Positions 43,777-53,200 of a stretch of DNA of 64,000 bases are shown piece after piece. Every line of letters starts with the position of its first letter. Positions within the stretch are counted from its first letter, which is position 1. A program made the translations under genes and the position numbers. The DNA comes from Alcaligenaceae bacterium (GTDB lineage Bacteria; Pseudomonadota; Gammaproteobacteria; Burkholderiales; Burkholderiaceae_B): assembly GCA_013416445.1 (NCBI GenBank), contig JACCER010000003.1:62001-126000 (forward strand), read 5' to 3'. The notes under the pieces were generated by a model. It had not been told where the DNA came from and did no database searches. It saw only the letters and a list, made by a program, of their open reading frames with translations.

Positions 43777-46700
43777 TCACACCCGCCAACCCAGTTCGTT
43801 CTGCAGCCATTCAGCATATCCGGACATATCCACGAGGCCGACATCAGCTCCTGCGCTGCTGCGCCAGTCATCGGGGCGTTGAATCAGCTTTTCGGTCTCG
43901 GCGCGTTGTCGGCCGCCTAATTTTTCGTGCTCATGCTGATAATTGTGCAGCAGGGTGCCCGCCCCGGTTTGTATGCTGCGGTCACCGTCTTGTATTGATC
44001 GCAGCAGCGTTGAACGTTCGTCGTGTAAAACAGGGTTGCTGATTTCATGGTCGCTGGCGGGACCGTTGTTGAAGCGCAAAGAGGCGGCGCGAGCCTGCCA
44101 TAGCATCCAGTTGAGCGCGACGTCGGCCAGGTCACCAGCAGGGAAGGCCTGGCCGGCGTCATCTTGCAAGACGCCACCGCCTATGTCGGCATGCGCGCCG
44201 ATAAAAGGCGCTTCAATAATATTGTTGCCTTGTGTGTCGGCGGCACTGACCAAGGGGAACAGCCAGCGCCGCTCATGCAGGGCAACGGCGTGCGCCACCC
44301 ATTCCCAGGCGGGGGCTATAGTCAGGTCGTAATTGGCGTTGTCCGATCCGGCGATGCCAAATTGTGCCACCGTATCGAACAGGCCCATGAAACGCAGGTC
44401 TACACAGGCGGTAATCAGTCCGCGCAAGCGGTCGTTGTATGAAAACAGGCCTTGCTCCACATGCTGGCTGACCAGGTTGCCAAAGTGCCGTGCCAAGGCG
44501 GCCCCACGCGAATAGCCGATAATATCGATGGGCAAGTGGCTGGTCAGGCTGCCTGACTGTTCCAGTGCATTCAGCAGGGATCGCCACTGATTCTCGACGA
44601 TGCGGCCCGCCTGCCAGGCCGCAATGGCATCCCAGTTGGTATACAGGGAATTGCCAGGGCCAGAATGGTAGAACACCGGCCCATCGCGGTAAGTCTGGCT
44701 CATCTTCCAGATATTGCTGCGCGTATCCGGACTATTGCGCGTGCCGTCGAAGGCAAACAGCAACAGGCCCAGCGGGTCGGCATACCGGCGTGGTTGCTGG
44801 TTGGCGTAGCCCAGTGCCTGGTTGCCTGGCACTGGCCCCAAGGGGTCAGGCTCAAGGTATTGGCCTGATTGGGGCAGGTAGGTACGCAACAGGTTATCGT
44901 GCCAGCCAGTTTCTGCATCGAACACCTGGCCGGGCAGGCGCAAATCCAGGGTCAGGTCGCCCGCTAGCTGTGTGGCGGCGCCGGTAGGGCTGTAGCTGGC
45001 CAGCCAGCGTATTTTTTGATTTACGTCGGTCACCAGCCTGGGCGCACCGATCAGGTCGGCATGCACGGCATACAACTGTGCAGAGTCCGATGGCAACGCG
45101 GGGTAATCGATCAGGCCCACAGGAACGAGTCCAGCATAAATATAACGCCGGCTGATGCCGGGCTGGGAACCGGCCGCCAGGGCAGTCTTGCGCCCTTCGG
45201 CCAGAAGTTGGTTATGCAGGTAAAAATAGTTGGTGCTGGCCTGCGCGCTACGCTTGGAAATACGATGACCAAAGGCGTTGTGTGTGTAGCTGGCAAGTAT
45301 TTTCCCCTGGCGTTGTACCTTGACCAGACGGCGATTGGGGCCGTAAGTGACGTCGTTTTCATCAAGGGCTAGCGGCAGGCCAGAGGCGTCGCGGCGTGGC
45401 GCTGGGCGATAGGTGGTATTGCCTTTGCGGCTGGCCGCCAGAGATCCATCGTCATTCCAGGCATACCAGAGCGTGTCGTTGCTGTTGGGAATGGTCGAGG
45501 TAGGCAGAACATCGCCCTGTGCAGCTATCAGCCGCGAACTGTCGTCGTAAACATAGCGATAGCTTACGCCATGTTCGTATGCGGGGATGGCATGTGTTTC
45601 GTATTGCATCCTGCCCTGATTATCGTAGCCCTGGTGTTGGGTCCAAAGGGGGTGCAGGCCCTGAGCCAGCGTCAGGCGGCGAGCCTGGCCTTGATGATCC
45701 AGCGCGGTATTCATGCATAGGCCGTTGCCATGGCAATAGCCGTTTTGCCCGGCGGTGCTGTTGATCACAATATGCCGTTGCCCTTGTGCGTCGCGCCAGT
45801 GAATCGCAGTCAATCGACCATGCTTGTCCCAGCGATAATCTAATGATCCGCCTTCAGGCAAATGATGCGTGGTCAAGCGGTGTTTATCGTCGTACTCAAA
45901 GGATTCGGTATAGCGCAGGCGGGTATCGGAATGGGCCGATATGCGTTCTATCTTGCGTTGTGCCAGGCGGCCTTGCTGGTCATACTGGCGAATTTCGGTT
46001 TCATTGGGATGATGTATGCGGGTAAGCAGGCCGCCGCGCCATTGCATACCGCTTTCCTGTGTATGGTGCGCATTTTTTTCCACAAGCCGGATGGGCCGTT
46101 TTTGCGTGTCGTATTCATAGCTTACGCTGTCGCCATTGGCCCACAGGCGCCGGGCTGGTAAAGATTGCGTGTTGTAGGAAATATGTTCGGTGCCCGTGGC
46201 GGTGGAACTCCACGCGGTCCGACGGCCATCGGCTCGATAGTTGAACGACAATTGGGGCCACCCCGTGACCAGAGCTTGCAGGCCAATGATGGCGCCGCTG
46301 TCGTTGCGTTGTATCTGGGTACCATTGATATCCAGCAGCCGGCCATGTTCGTCGTAGCTGGCCTGGCTGCCTGGGGCCGCGCAACCCAGGCAGCCAGCGC
46401 CAGCAACCTGTGTCAACACATATTTCCCACCGCGTATTGCCGTTATAAAGCGTGTTTGTCGTTGATGCCTGTCGGTCACCAGGGTAAGGCCGTCTTTTTG
46501 CGGCGTGGCCGGGCGCGCATAGACGATGGAAACAGCATCGGCTTGGCTATCGAGGTCTCCTCGTACCGACAGTACGGCACGCCCATGCTTGTCGTAGGCC
46601 CAGGTATTGGTGCGCAGGCTATGTTGCTGGTCGGCGGAAACGATCGCCATGCCTGTCAAGGCTGTAGCGTTGCCGGCCTGCAGTTCGGCTTCGTACAGAT

Positions 46701-47475
46701 AACGTCGCTGCATGCCGTCAGGACGCGTCATGCTGGCCAGGCGCTGTGCGCCGGACGGCGCGGCAGTATCCACGCTTTCATACTGATAATGAAACCGCCC
46801 CCAGGCCGAGTCCGCATAGTCAAGATAGGCCCGCCCGTTGATGACGACATAGTTGAAACGCAGGCTATGGCCATGGCCGTTATGCACACTGCTGATCATT
46901 CCCTTTAGTGGGCCGGGCTGCTGATGGCGCCGGATGTCCAGCCTGAACTCCGGGCTGGCGACCAGCCGCAGCAGATAGCCGTCGGCGTCAAACCATAATT
47001 GCCGGCCATTGGGCCAGTTCCATAGCCAATATTCGCCGTCCGGCTTGAGAACGCCGTGGCGATTGGCCAAGGGCTGCTTGCCTGGGCCGGAAAATGATAT
47101 GCGGCTGCCGTCGGCTTGCACGATCTGCCAGCGCCTGCCAACCTGAAACAGGCGGGTGTCGTATGACAGGTTCCAGCCCGGCCCCAGGGCGGATGTGCGT
47201 CTGTCTTGTGAGTTGTAGTGGCGCACAATTTCAATGCCGGCGGCGCTTGGGTTGGCGGGCAGGTCGGTTTCTTGCTGATACTTATTGCCGGTGGCTATGT
47301 GTATGGGGTTGTCGGCGCCCAGATTCAGGCTGGGTTCCGCCCCTGACGCTATGGCGAGGCCGCTTTGCGAGCAGGGCTGGCCTAGTGGCGAAGGACTGCA
47401 TGTGCTTGCTTCTTGGGCTGCCGCTGGCAGGGCGGTTATGCATAAAAGCAGCAGAAAATACAAGGCGTGCAACAT
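43777..47475 (-). CDS. Exported RHS-repeat protein with C-terminal DUF2235 (Tle1-like lipase) domain
   Basis: A 1232-residue protein. A Sec signal peptide (LYFLLLLCITALPAAAQ) is followed by a DUF6531-like start, then RHS/YD repeats (YDKHGRA, YDEHGRL, YDTQKRP, YDQQGRL, WDKHGRL, YDNQGRM). The RHS core ends with GQYLEPDPLGPVPGNQALGYANQQPRRYADPLGL near residue 905. The last 325 residues are a DUF2235 domain: LLFAFDGTRNSPDT, the nucleophile elbow GYSRGAALARHF (about 987) and the GAHADIGGGV histidine region (about 1093), as in Tle1 phospholipase effectors. No VgrG, T6SS or obvious immunity gene is adjacent. A polymorphic-toxin role is inferred, not shown. Confidence 0.85.
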   Translation of the reverse strand: MLHALYFLLLLCITALPAAAQEASTCSPSPLGQPCSQSGLAIASGAEPSLNLGADNPIHIATGNKYQQETDLPANPSAAGIEIVRHYNSQDRRTSALGPGWNLSYDTRLFQVGRRWQIVQADGSRISFSGPGKQPLANRHGVLKPDGEYWLWNWPNGRQLWFDADGYLLRLVASPEFRLDIRRHQQPGPLKGMISSVHNGHGHSLRFNYVVINGRAYLDYADSAWGRFHYQYESVDTAAPSGAQRLASMTRPDGMQRRYLYEAELQAGNATALTGMAIVSADQQHSLRTNTWAYDKHGRAVLSVRGDLDSQADAVSIVYARPATPQKDGLTLVTDRHQRQTRFITAIRGGKYVLTQVAGAGCLGCAAPGSQASYDEHGRLLDINGTQIQRNDSGAIIGLQALVTGWPQLSFNYRADGRRTAWSSTATGTEHISYNTQSLPARRLWANGDSVSYEYDTQKRPIRLVEKNAHHTQESGMQWRGGLLTRIHHPNETEIRQYDQQGRLAQRKIERISAHSDTRLRYTESFEYDDKHRLTTHHLPEGGSLDYRWDKHGRLTAIHWRDAQGQRHIVINSTAGQNGYCHGNGLCMNTALDHQGQARRLTLAQGLHPLWTQHQGYDNQGRMQYETHAIPAYEHGVSYRYVYDDSSRLIAAQGDVLPTSTIPNSNDTLWYAWNDDGSLAASRKGNTTYRPAPRRDASGLPLALDENDVTYGPNRRLVKVQRQGKILASYTHNAFGHRISKRSAQASTNYFYLHNQLLAEGRKTALAAGSQPGISRRYIYAGLVPVGLIDYPALPSDSAQLYAVHADLIGAPRLVTDVNQKIRWLASYSPTGAATQLAGDLTLDLRLPGQVFDAETGWHDNLLRTYLPQSGQYLEPDPLGPVPGNQALGYANQQPRRYADPLGLLLFAFDGTRNSPDTRSNIWKMSQTYRDGPVFYHSGPGNSLYTNWDAIAAWQAGRIVENQWRSLLNALEQSGSLTSHLPIDIIGYSRGAALARHFGNLVSQHVEQGLFSYNDRLRGLITACVDLRFMGLFDTVAQFGIAGSDNANYDLTIAPAWEWVAHAVALHERRWLFPLVSAADTQGNNIIEAPFIGAHADIGGGVLQDDAGQAFPAGDLADVALNWMLWQARAASLRFNNGPASDHEISNPVLHDERSTLLRSIQDGDRSIQTGAGTLLHNYQHEHEKLGGRQRAETEKLIQRPDDWRSSAGADVGLVDMSGYAEWLQNELGWRV

Positions 47476-47572
47476 GTTGGCTCCGGTATGGTGGAAACCT
47501 TGTTATGTTGCCGCTTGGCAGCGTTAAGAAGTTAGGGTAGTGTATACATGTGTCTATTGAGGGAAACCGTAT

Positions 47573-47920
47573 ATGTTAATTGTCTTTCACTCTAAGGCCG
47601 CTGCCGAAGTGCTCATGTTTTCTCAGCACGCCTTGCCTATACTCAGGGCTGCCGGCAGGCCCTACACCGATGCCTTGCCTGAACGGGGCGTCATTACACG
47701 CGCCCAGCTAAGCGATGCCATCAAGGGCATAGAGCACGCCATATCGCTTGATACCGAGGCCGAATTTCCCGATGACCACGACGACGACAACGATGCCAAG
47801 ACGCATCCCATCGCCCAGTCGGTCAGCTTTCGGCGCAGGGCTTTTCCGTTGCTGGCCATGTTGCGTCTGTCGCGCGATCACGATGCCGATGTAGTCTGGG
47901 AACCTGCGCCCATCTGGTAG
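47573..47920 (+). CDS. DUF1840 family protein
   Basis: A 115-residue cytoplasmic protein matching the betaproteobacterial DUF1840 family: MLIVFHSKAAAEVLMFSQHALPILRAAG at the start, an Asp-rich middle (EFPDDHDDDNDAK), and VSFRRRAFPLLAMLRLSRDHDADVVWEP at the end. The GAGGG upstream is a suitable ribosome-binding site. The family has no known function. It is divergent from the RHS gene, but its broad conservation in Burkholderiales argues against an immunity role for it. Confidence 0.88.
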   Translation: MLIVFHSKAAAEVLMFSQHALPILRAAGRPYTDALPERGVITRAQLSDAIKGIEHAISLDTEAEFPDDHDDDNDAKTHPIAQSVSFRRRAFPLLAMLRLSRDHDADVVWEPAPIW

Positions 47921-48027
47921 CGGTTGGCAGGGCCCGCAATGTCATCGAGCCGACATTCAAATCAGTCGACTTTGCTTAAGCTTGATCTTTGTCATTGTCC
48001 TGAAGCCCAGCTGAACATGGAGCCTGT

Positions 48028-48345
48028 ATGCGCAGTGTGGTTACCGTTATTTTTAGCGCGCGGCAGTCTGTTGAACTGACTGTCAATATTGAACCTGGCG
48101 GTTCGGCGTCGGCCGCGGCGCGCGATTGGTTTGATGCAAGCTGGCACAGCCTGGGTTGTGAACCCTTGCGGGCCAGCGGCAAGGTGTTGCTGCTGGACAA
48201 GATCATGGGCGTTGCTGATGCCTTGGGGTATTCAGCATTGTCCACAAACAATGACGCTGCCGTTGAATTCGCAACGCAGTCAGCGCTGGCCCTGGAAAAG
48301 CCGCGGGTAACAGTCGATTTGCCAGGGCTGACGGTGGGGTTTTAG
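48028..48345 (+). CDS. Conserved hypothetical protein
   Basis: A 105-residue acidic, soluble protein that I do not recognise. GGAG stands ten bases before the ATG. The sequence has a beta-rich start (VVTVIFSARQSVELTVNIEPGG), a helical middle and VDLPGLTVGF at the end; no signal peptide, cysteine motif or helix-turn-helix is visible. It follows the DUF1840 gene on the same strand by 107 bases and is convergent with the ABC importer operon. Codon use resembles that of the neighbouring genes, so it is probably real, but no function is offered. Confidence 0.6.
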   Translation: MRSVVTVIFSARQSVELTVNIEPGGSASAAARDWFDASWHSLGCEPLRASGKVLLLDKIMGVADALGYSALSTNNDAAVEFATQSALALEKPRVTVDLPGLTVGF

Positions 48346-48362
48346 TTTCGGGAAGGATTACG

Positions 48363-49163
48363 CTAGCGTATCCCCGCCCGCATGAAGGACTGCACGAACT
48401 GGCGCTGGAACAGCAGGAAAGCCACCAGCAACGGCGCCGCGCTTAACAAGGTGGCCGCCGTGATGATCGACCAGTCTATGCCTTGGTCAGTCGAGGCAAA
48501 TACCTGCAAACCCACTGTCAATGGTCGTGACTCTACCGAGTTGGTAATAATCAAGGGCCACAAGAAATTATTCCAGTGATAACTGACCGACACCAGCCCG
48601 TAGGCCACATAAATAGGCTTGGCCAGTGGCACATACACCTTCATCAGTATCTGCCAGCGGCTGGCCCCTTCCACACGGGCGGCTTCTTCCAGTTCACGTG
48701 GTACCGTTTTAAACGTTTGCCGCAATAAAAATATACCAAACGCCGATGCAAAATACGGTAGCCCAATGGCGAAGATCGTATCGCGTACGCCCAGCCAGGA
48801 CATTAGCCGGTAGTTTTCCACGATCAAGACGTCGGGCATGATCATCAACTGCAACAAAACCAGCAGAAACATGAAATCGCGCCCGCGAAACTCGAAGCGG
48901 GCAAACGCATAGGCAGCCAGGGTCGACAGGATGAATTGCGCCACCAGCACCATGGTGACCAATATGAAAGTGTTCAGGAAATACCGCGCAAACGGTGCTG
49001 CATTCCAGGCAGCGACAAAGTTATCCAGGGTCAGGGGCGCGGTCAGGTCGAAATGCGTGGAATAATCGGAAGGGTGGAAGGCCGCCCATAGCGTATAGGC
49101 CAGTGGCAAAAACCATAGCAGGCCCAGCAGCCAGGCGCCGAGGGTATCGAGTTTTTGGGTCAT
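48363..49163 (-). CDS. ugpE: Carbohydrate/glycerol-phosphate ABC transporter permease (UgpE-like)
   Basis: A 266-residue CUT1-family inner-membrane permease with six helices, the usual length. The EAA loop is ELEEAARVEGASRWQILMKVYVPLAKPIY. It pairs with the permease encoded just upstream, overlapping its stop by four bases (ATGA), so the two are translationally coupled. It is the last gene of a six-gene minus-strand cluster with a LacI regulator and a phosphodiesterase. The UgpE label rests on similarity of the whole cluster to glycerol-3-phosphate/glycerophosphodiester importers. Confidence 0.85.
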   Translation of the reverse strand: MTQKLDTLGAWLLGLLWFLPLAYTLWAAFHPSDYSTHFDLTAPLTLDNFVAAWNAAPFARYFLNTFILVTMVLVAQFILSTLAAYAFARFEFRGRDFMFLLVLLQLMIMPDVLIVENYRLMSWLGVRDTIFAIGLPYFASAFGIFLLRQTFKTVPRELEEAARVEGASRWQILMKVYVPLAKPIYVAYGLVSVSYHWNNFLWPLIITNSVESRPLTVGLQVFASTDQGIDWSIITAATLLSAAPLLVAFLLFQRQFVQSFMRAGIR

Positions 49164-50035
49164 TGGTAGTGTGTCCGGCGATCCAGCCAGCGGAATTTAA
49201 GAAAAGCGATCAGCGATAGCACCAATAGCAGTACAACGGATAGCGTTGCGGCATACGAAGTGTCCCAGTAGCTGAATCCCACTTCATAAATATAAAACAG
49301 CAATAGCGTGCTGGCGTTGTCGGGCCCGCCCTTGGTCATGACCAGCACATGGTCGACCATGCGAAAAGCGTTGATGAGTGCGTTGATCAAGACGAACAGG
49401 GTGGTGGGCATTAGCAGTGGCAACAAAATGCGCCAGAAGTACTGCCAGCGCGAGGCGCCTTCCAGCAACGCGGCTTCGCGCAGCGAGGGCGAAATCTGTT
49501 GCAGCGCTGCCAGGTAGAAGATCATGAAGAAGCCGGCTTCTTTCCAGATGGTCACCAGCATCAGGGCGGGCAAGGCAGTGGACTTGGTCCCCAGCCAGTT
49601 CACGCTGGGCAGGTGCAGAAACTGACCAATTTGATCAACCAGGCCGTACTGCGGGGTGTAGAAAAACAGCCAGATATTGGCCACGGCCACCATGGGCAGG
49701 ATGGTGGGCGTGAAATACGCCAGGCGTAAAAAGCCGCGCCCAGCCAACTTGTTGTTAACCCATAGGGCCATGATCAGGGCAATCGCCACAGACAAGGGGA
49801 TAGTGCCCAGCGCAAAGATGAGGTTGTTCCAGAAGGCCTGCCAGAACACGGGGTCTTCGAGCATGACGGCGTAGTTATCGGCGCCTACGAATACAGCTGC
49901 CCGGTTGGCCTTGGGCGTGGAAAAAAAACTATGCCACAGGGTGGCCAGTGCAGGATAATGAGTAAAAGCGGCAAGCAAGACCATGGCTGGCAGCAAGAGC
50001 AGCCAGCCATACACCGCGTTAAGCGATACTTTCAT
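49160..50035 (-). CDS. ugpA: Carbohydrate/glycerol-phosphate ABC transporter permease (UgpA-like)
   Basis: A 291-residue CUT1-family permease with six helices. Its EAA loop is PSLREAALLEGASRWQYFWRILLPLLMPTTLFV. NPQYGLVDQIG-type segments (TPQYGLVDQIGQFLHLPSVNWLG) and YEVGFSYWDTSYAATLSVVLLLVL are typical of UgpA and related proteins. The start is three bases after the binding-protein stop; the stop overlaps the next permease gene by four bases. It forms the heterodimeric channel with the UgpE-like protein. Confidence 0.85.
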   Translation of the reverse strand: MKVSLNAVYGWLLLLPAMVLLAAFTHYPALATLWHSFFSTPKANRAAVFVGADNYAVMLEDPVFWQAFWNNLIFALGTIPLSVAIALIMALWVNNKLAGRGFLRLAYFTPTILPMVAVANIWLFFYTPQYGLVDQIGQFLHLPSVNWLGTKSTALPALMLVTIWKEAGFFMIFYLAALQQISPSLREAALLEGASRWQYFWRILLPLLMPTTLFVLINALINAFRMVDHVLVMTKGGPDNASTLLLFYIYEVGFSYWDTSYAATLSVVLLLVLSLIAFLKFRWLDRRTHYQ

Positions 50036-50037
50036 GT

Positions 50038-51333
50038 TTATTTATAAGAACGGAGCAAACGATCGGCGTCGCGTTGGGCGTCTTTCATGGCTTGGGCAGG
50101 TGTCTTGGAGTTGGTCAGGACAGCCTGAAGGTTATCGTTAAGCAGCTTGGTGATGCGCTGGTTGTCATGAGTGGAAAACTCGGCCACACTGACTTCCAGC
50201 TGATCGCGTGCAACTGCCGCGGCAGGGACTTCTTTTACGTACTCCTTCATTTGCTGGGTTTCCCAGGCGGCAGGCGTAACCGCCACATAGCCCGTGCCTA
50301 TGCTCCAGGCTGCGGCATTTTCGGGGTTAGTCATCCATTTTACGAATTTGTAGGCGGCCTGTTGCTGTTCTGGCGTGGCTGATTTGAACAGGTAGAAGTT
50401 GCCGCCGCCTGTTGGGCTGCCGCCGCGTTTGGCGTGAGGCATGGGCGCCACGCCAAAATCGAACTTGGCATTGCTGCGCACGTTGGTCAGGTTGCCGGTG
50501 GTTGTCCACATCATGGCGGTTTTGCCGACCAGGAAATCCTTGGGCGTCGTGCCCCAATCTATGGTGCCTGTGGGCATGACTTTGTCTTTATAAGCCAGGT
50601 CATGCCAGAACTGCAGGGACTCAATCACGGCGGGCTTGTCGAAATAGACCTCGTTGCCAGCCTCGTTCATCAGGATGGCGTCGTTGGGGGTGGTCAGCGC
50701 CTGGAACAGCCAGTAGGCGAAGGCGCCGCCCGACGGGATTTCCAGCCCCCATTGAGTGGTCTGGCCGGAAGCATCGGTTTTAGTCAGTTTTTTTGCGTAG
50801 CTGACCAGATCGGACCAGGTGGCGGGCGCGGTGTTGGGGTCGAGCCCGGCTGCCTTGAACAAGTCTTTGTTGTAGTACATCACGATGGTCGAGCGCTGGA
50901 ACGGTATGCCCCAGGTTTTTCCGCCGGTCTGGCTGTTGGCCATGAAGCTTTTGTAGAAGCCATTGAACCATTGCTTGTCGCCATCGGTTTTTACCAGTGG
51001 ATCGAAGGGGATAATGGCGCCTTCATCGATCAGGGTGAACATGTCGGTGGACAGCAAGACCGCCAGTTGCGGAGCGTTGCCGCCTTTATGGGCAGTGAGC
51101 GCCTTGGCGATCGAGTCTTGATAGGACCCCGCGTAGATGGATTTGATCTTGATGTCGGGGTTGCTTTTTTCAAACTGATCGACCATGCCGTCGACAATTT
51201 TGGTAATGGGGCCGCCCACGGCTACGGGGTAATAAAACTCAAGTTCGACCGTTTTGGCCTGAGACCAGGCTGGCGCTGTGCAAAACGCGCCTGCAAGGCT
51301 GAACGCAAGGGCTTTCAATAGAGTACGTCGCAT
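50038..51333 (-). CDS. ugpB: ABC transporter substrate-binding protein (UgpB-like)
   Basis: A 431-residue periplasmic binding protein with signal peptide (RTLLKALAFSLAGAFCTAPAWSQA). Family 1 binding-protein features include VELEFYYPVAVGGPITKIVDGMVDQFEKSNPDIKI, GIPFQRSTIVMYYNKDLFKAAGLDP and TAMMWTTTGNLTNVRSNAKF. The YPVAVGGPITK start resembles UgpB of E. coli, supporting glycerol-3-phosphate or its diesters as ligand. It sits between the ATPase and the permeases in the same transcript, with only 2 and 11 base gaps. Confidence 0.88.
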   Translation of the reverse strand: MRRTLLKALAFSLAGAFCTAPAWSQAKTVELEFYYPVAVGGPITKIVDGMVDQFEKSNPDIKIKSIYAGSYQDSIAKALTAHKGGNAPQLAVLLSTDMFTLIDEGAIIPFDPLVKTDGDKQWFNGFYKSFMANSQTGGKTWGIPFQRSTIVMYYNKDLFKAAGLDPNTAPATWSDLVSYAKKLTKTDASGQTTQWGLEIPSGGAFAYWLFQALTTPNDAILMNEAGNEVYFDKPAVIESLQFWHDLAYKDKVMPTGTIDWGTTPKDFLVGKTAMMWTTTGNLTNVRSNAKFDFGVAPMPHAKRGGSPTGGGNFYLFKSATPEQQQAAYKFVKWMTNPENAAAWSIGTGYVAVTPAAWETQQMKEYVKEVPAAAVARDQLEVSVAEFSTHDNQRITKLLNDNLQAVLTNSKTPAQAMKDAQRDADRLLRSYK

Positions 51334-51344
51334 GATTTTTCCTA

Positions 51345-52406
51345 TTAAATAAAGGGCGTGGGCGCTAGCGCCTTGCCTGTGGCGTCAAAGAAATGCTGCT
51401 GTTGTGGGCTCCAGTGGAGCTTGATGCTTTCGCCTGGGTTGGCGCGCAGATGGCCGGCCGCCCGTACGGCAATGCCGCTGTTGTTGCCGACTTTGCAAAT
51501 AACGATGGAGTCGGCGCCGAAATACTCCACGTTTTCAACGTTGGCGGTCACGCCATCGTTACCGTTGCCGATAACAATGTGTTCCGGACGCAGGCCCAGT
51601 TTCACGGCGCTATCGGCCACGCCCGACAGCGTGTTGCCGCCGCAACCTGAGATTTGACGCGTCTGCACGTCCAGGGTCAGCAGATTCATGGGTGGAGTGC
51701 CAATGAAGCGGGCGGAAAATTCTGTGCTGGGAGCGGCATACAGTTGGTCGGGGCTGTCGTTTTGTTCGATATGGCCGCCGTTGAGCAGCACGACGCGGTC
51801 TGCCATGCTCATGGCTTCGGTCTGGTCGTGCGTGACATACACCATGGTGATGCCCAGGCTTTGCTGCAGTGCGCGAATTTCGCGGCGCATTTCATGGCGC
51901 AGTTGGGCGTCGAGGTTGGACAAGGGTTCGTCCATCAGGCATACCGGTGCTTGCGAAATAACGGCGCGGCCCAGCGCGACACGCTGCTGCTGGCCGCCCG
52001 ACAACTGCGAGGGCTTGCGGTCGAGCAGTGTTTCCAGGCCCAGCAACTCGGCCACATGGGCCAGGCGACCGGCGTGTTCGGCGGCCGGCTCTTTGCGCAC
52101 CTTCAGGCCGAAAAGTATATTTTCCTTGACCGATAAATGTGGAAACAGCGCATAGGACTGGAACACCATGGAGATCTTGCGCTTGGCGGGCGGCAGCCTG
52201 GTTACATCGATGCCGCCAATATGGATGTGGCCTGAGGTGGGCTCGTCCAGCCCGGCTATCATGCGCAGAGTGGTCGATTTGCCGCAGCCTGAGGGACCCA
52301 GCAACACGGTAAATGTGCCAGCCTCGACGGAAAAGTTAATGTGATCGACGGCGGGGGGCGCGTCGCCATATTGCTTGCAGATATTTTCCAGAGTAATAGA
52401 AGACAT
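51345..52406 (-). CDS. ugpC: ABC transporter ATP-binding protein (UgpC-like, MalK family)
   Basis: A 353-residue ATPase of the MalK/UgpC type. Walker A is LLGPSGCGKSTT, the signature is LSGGQQQRVALGRAV, and Walker B is VCLMDEPLSNLDAQ, followed by a C-terminal TOBE/regulatory domain (LGLRPEHIVIGNGNDG). It powers the two-permease importer encoded downstream. It is separated by two bases from the phosphodiesterase gene upstream and by 11 from the binding-protein gene. Confidence 0.92.
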   Translation of the reverse strand: MSSITLENICKQYGDAPPAVDHINFSVEAGTFTVLLGPSGCGKSTTLRMIAGLDEPTSGHIHIGGIDVTRLPPAKRKISMVFQSYALFPHLSVKENILFGLKVRKEPAAEHAGRLAHVAELLGLETLLDRKPSQLSGGQQQRVALGRAVISQAPVCLMDEPLSNLDAQLRHEMRREIRALQQSLGITMVYVTHDQTEAMSMADRVVLLNGGHIEQNDSPDQLYAAPSTEFSARFIGTPPMNLLTLDVQTRQISGCGGNTLSGVADSAVKLGLRPEHIVIGNGNDGVTANVENVEYFGADSIVICKVGNNSGIAVRAAGHLRANPGESIKLHWSPQQQHFFDATGKALAPTPFI

Positions 52407-52408
52407 AA

Positions 52409-53200
52409 TTAAAATTGGTAAGGCCCAGGGAATTCACCGATAACGGCATGATGGGTGACCAGCCCGTGGGCGCCCAGGCTATGCAATTGATAGCCCGGCG
52501 GTTCAAAATTGAAATGCAGCGCGCTGGGCGAACCCAGGTTCAGCGTAATTTGATGCGCAGTGCCGGGGCAAGTAGACGCCACGGTATTGCCGACGCGGCA
52601 CATAATTGTACGGTGCAAGTGGCCGCATAAAATCCGTTCGATATTGCGATAGGGCGCAATGATTTCCGTAAAGGCTTCACGCCCCTGCAGCAGGCCTATG
52701 TCGTCCATTAGCTTGATGCCGGTGTTGAAGGGGGGGTGGTGCATCAGCACGACGGTAGGCCGGCTGGGTTCTTGTGCCAGCGTGTTGGCCAGCCAGTCCA
52801 GGCGGGCGGCGCACAGTTCGCCGTGGCTGTGCATGGGCACAGAGGTGTCCAGCGCCACGATGCGCAAAGGCCAAGTATCGATGGTGTACTGAATAAAAGG
52901 TGTATCGCCCTGCAAATAGGCATGCTCGGGAAAGCTTGCGCGCAGCATGGCTGTGCTGTCGTGATTGCCGGGTATCAGCAAATAGGGGATGTCCAGCTTT
53001 TCAAGCAAGGGCTTGAGGATAAGGTATTCCTCTTTTTTGCCGCTCTCGGTCAGGTCTCCGGTGATCAGCACCAAGTCGGGGCGCGGATCAAGTCTATTCA
53101 AAGTATCTACGCATCGTGATAAATGCGCCTCGGCCTGTATCAGTTCCGATTGTGCGCCTGCCAGTTGTATGTGCAAGTCACTGATTTGCGCAAGCAGCAT
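52409..53200 (-). CDS. Calcineurin-like phosphodiesterase (GpdQ-type)
   Basis: A 263-residue binuclear metallophosphoesterase. All five family motifs are visible: AQISDLHI, ITGDLTESG, IPGNHD, LMHHPPF and CGHLHR. The class includes the glycerophosphodiesterase GpdQ and cyclic-AMP phosphodiesterase CpdA. No signal peptide, so it is cytoplasmic. Because it sits in one operon with a Ugp-type importer, hydrolysis of imported glycerophosphodiesters is the likely role. The ATG at 53200 has AGGAAACC upstream and overlaps the end of the lacI-type gene by 23 bases; the longer frame to 53305 is antisense-like and rejected. Confidence 0.87.
   Translation of the reverse strand: MLLAQISDLHIQLAGAQSELIQAEAHLSRCVDTLNRLDPRPDLVLITGDLTESGKKEEYLILKPLLEKLDIPYLLIPGNHDSTAMLRASFPEHAYLQGDTPFIQYTIDTWPLRIVALDTSVPMHSHGELCAARLDWLANTLAQEPSRPTVVLMHHPPFNTGIKLMDDIGLLQGREAFTEIIAPYRNIERILCGHLHRTIMCRVGNTVASTCPGTAHQITLNLGSPSALHFNFEPPGYQLHSLGAHGLVTHHAVIGEFPGPYQF

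Noticed and set aside
48355-48373. Further member of the TGTCGRATTA hairpin family
   Set aside because: GGATTACGCTAGCGTATCC is near-palindromic and lies between convergent genes, but it lacks the TGTC/GACA ends. It may be a remnant; the evidence is too thin to list.
50434-51321. 295-codon plus-strand frame
   Set aside because: Antisense to the UgpB-like gene, with no recognisable motif.
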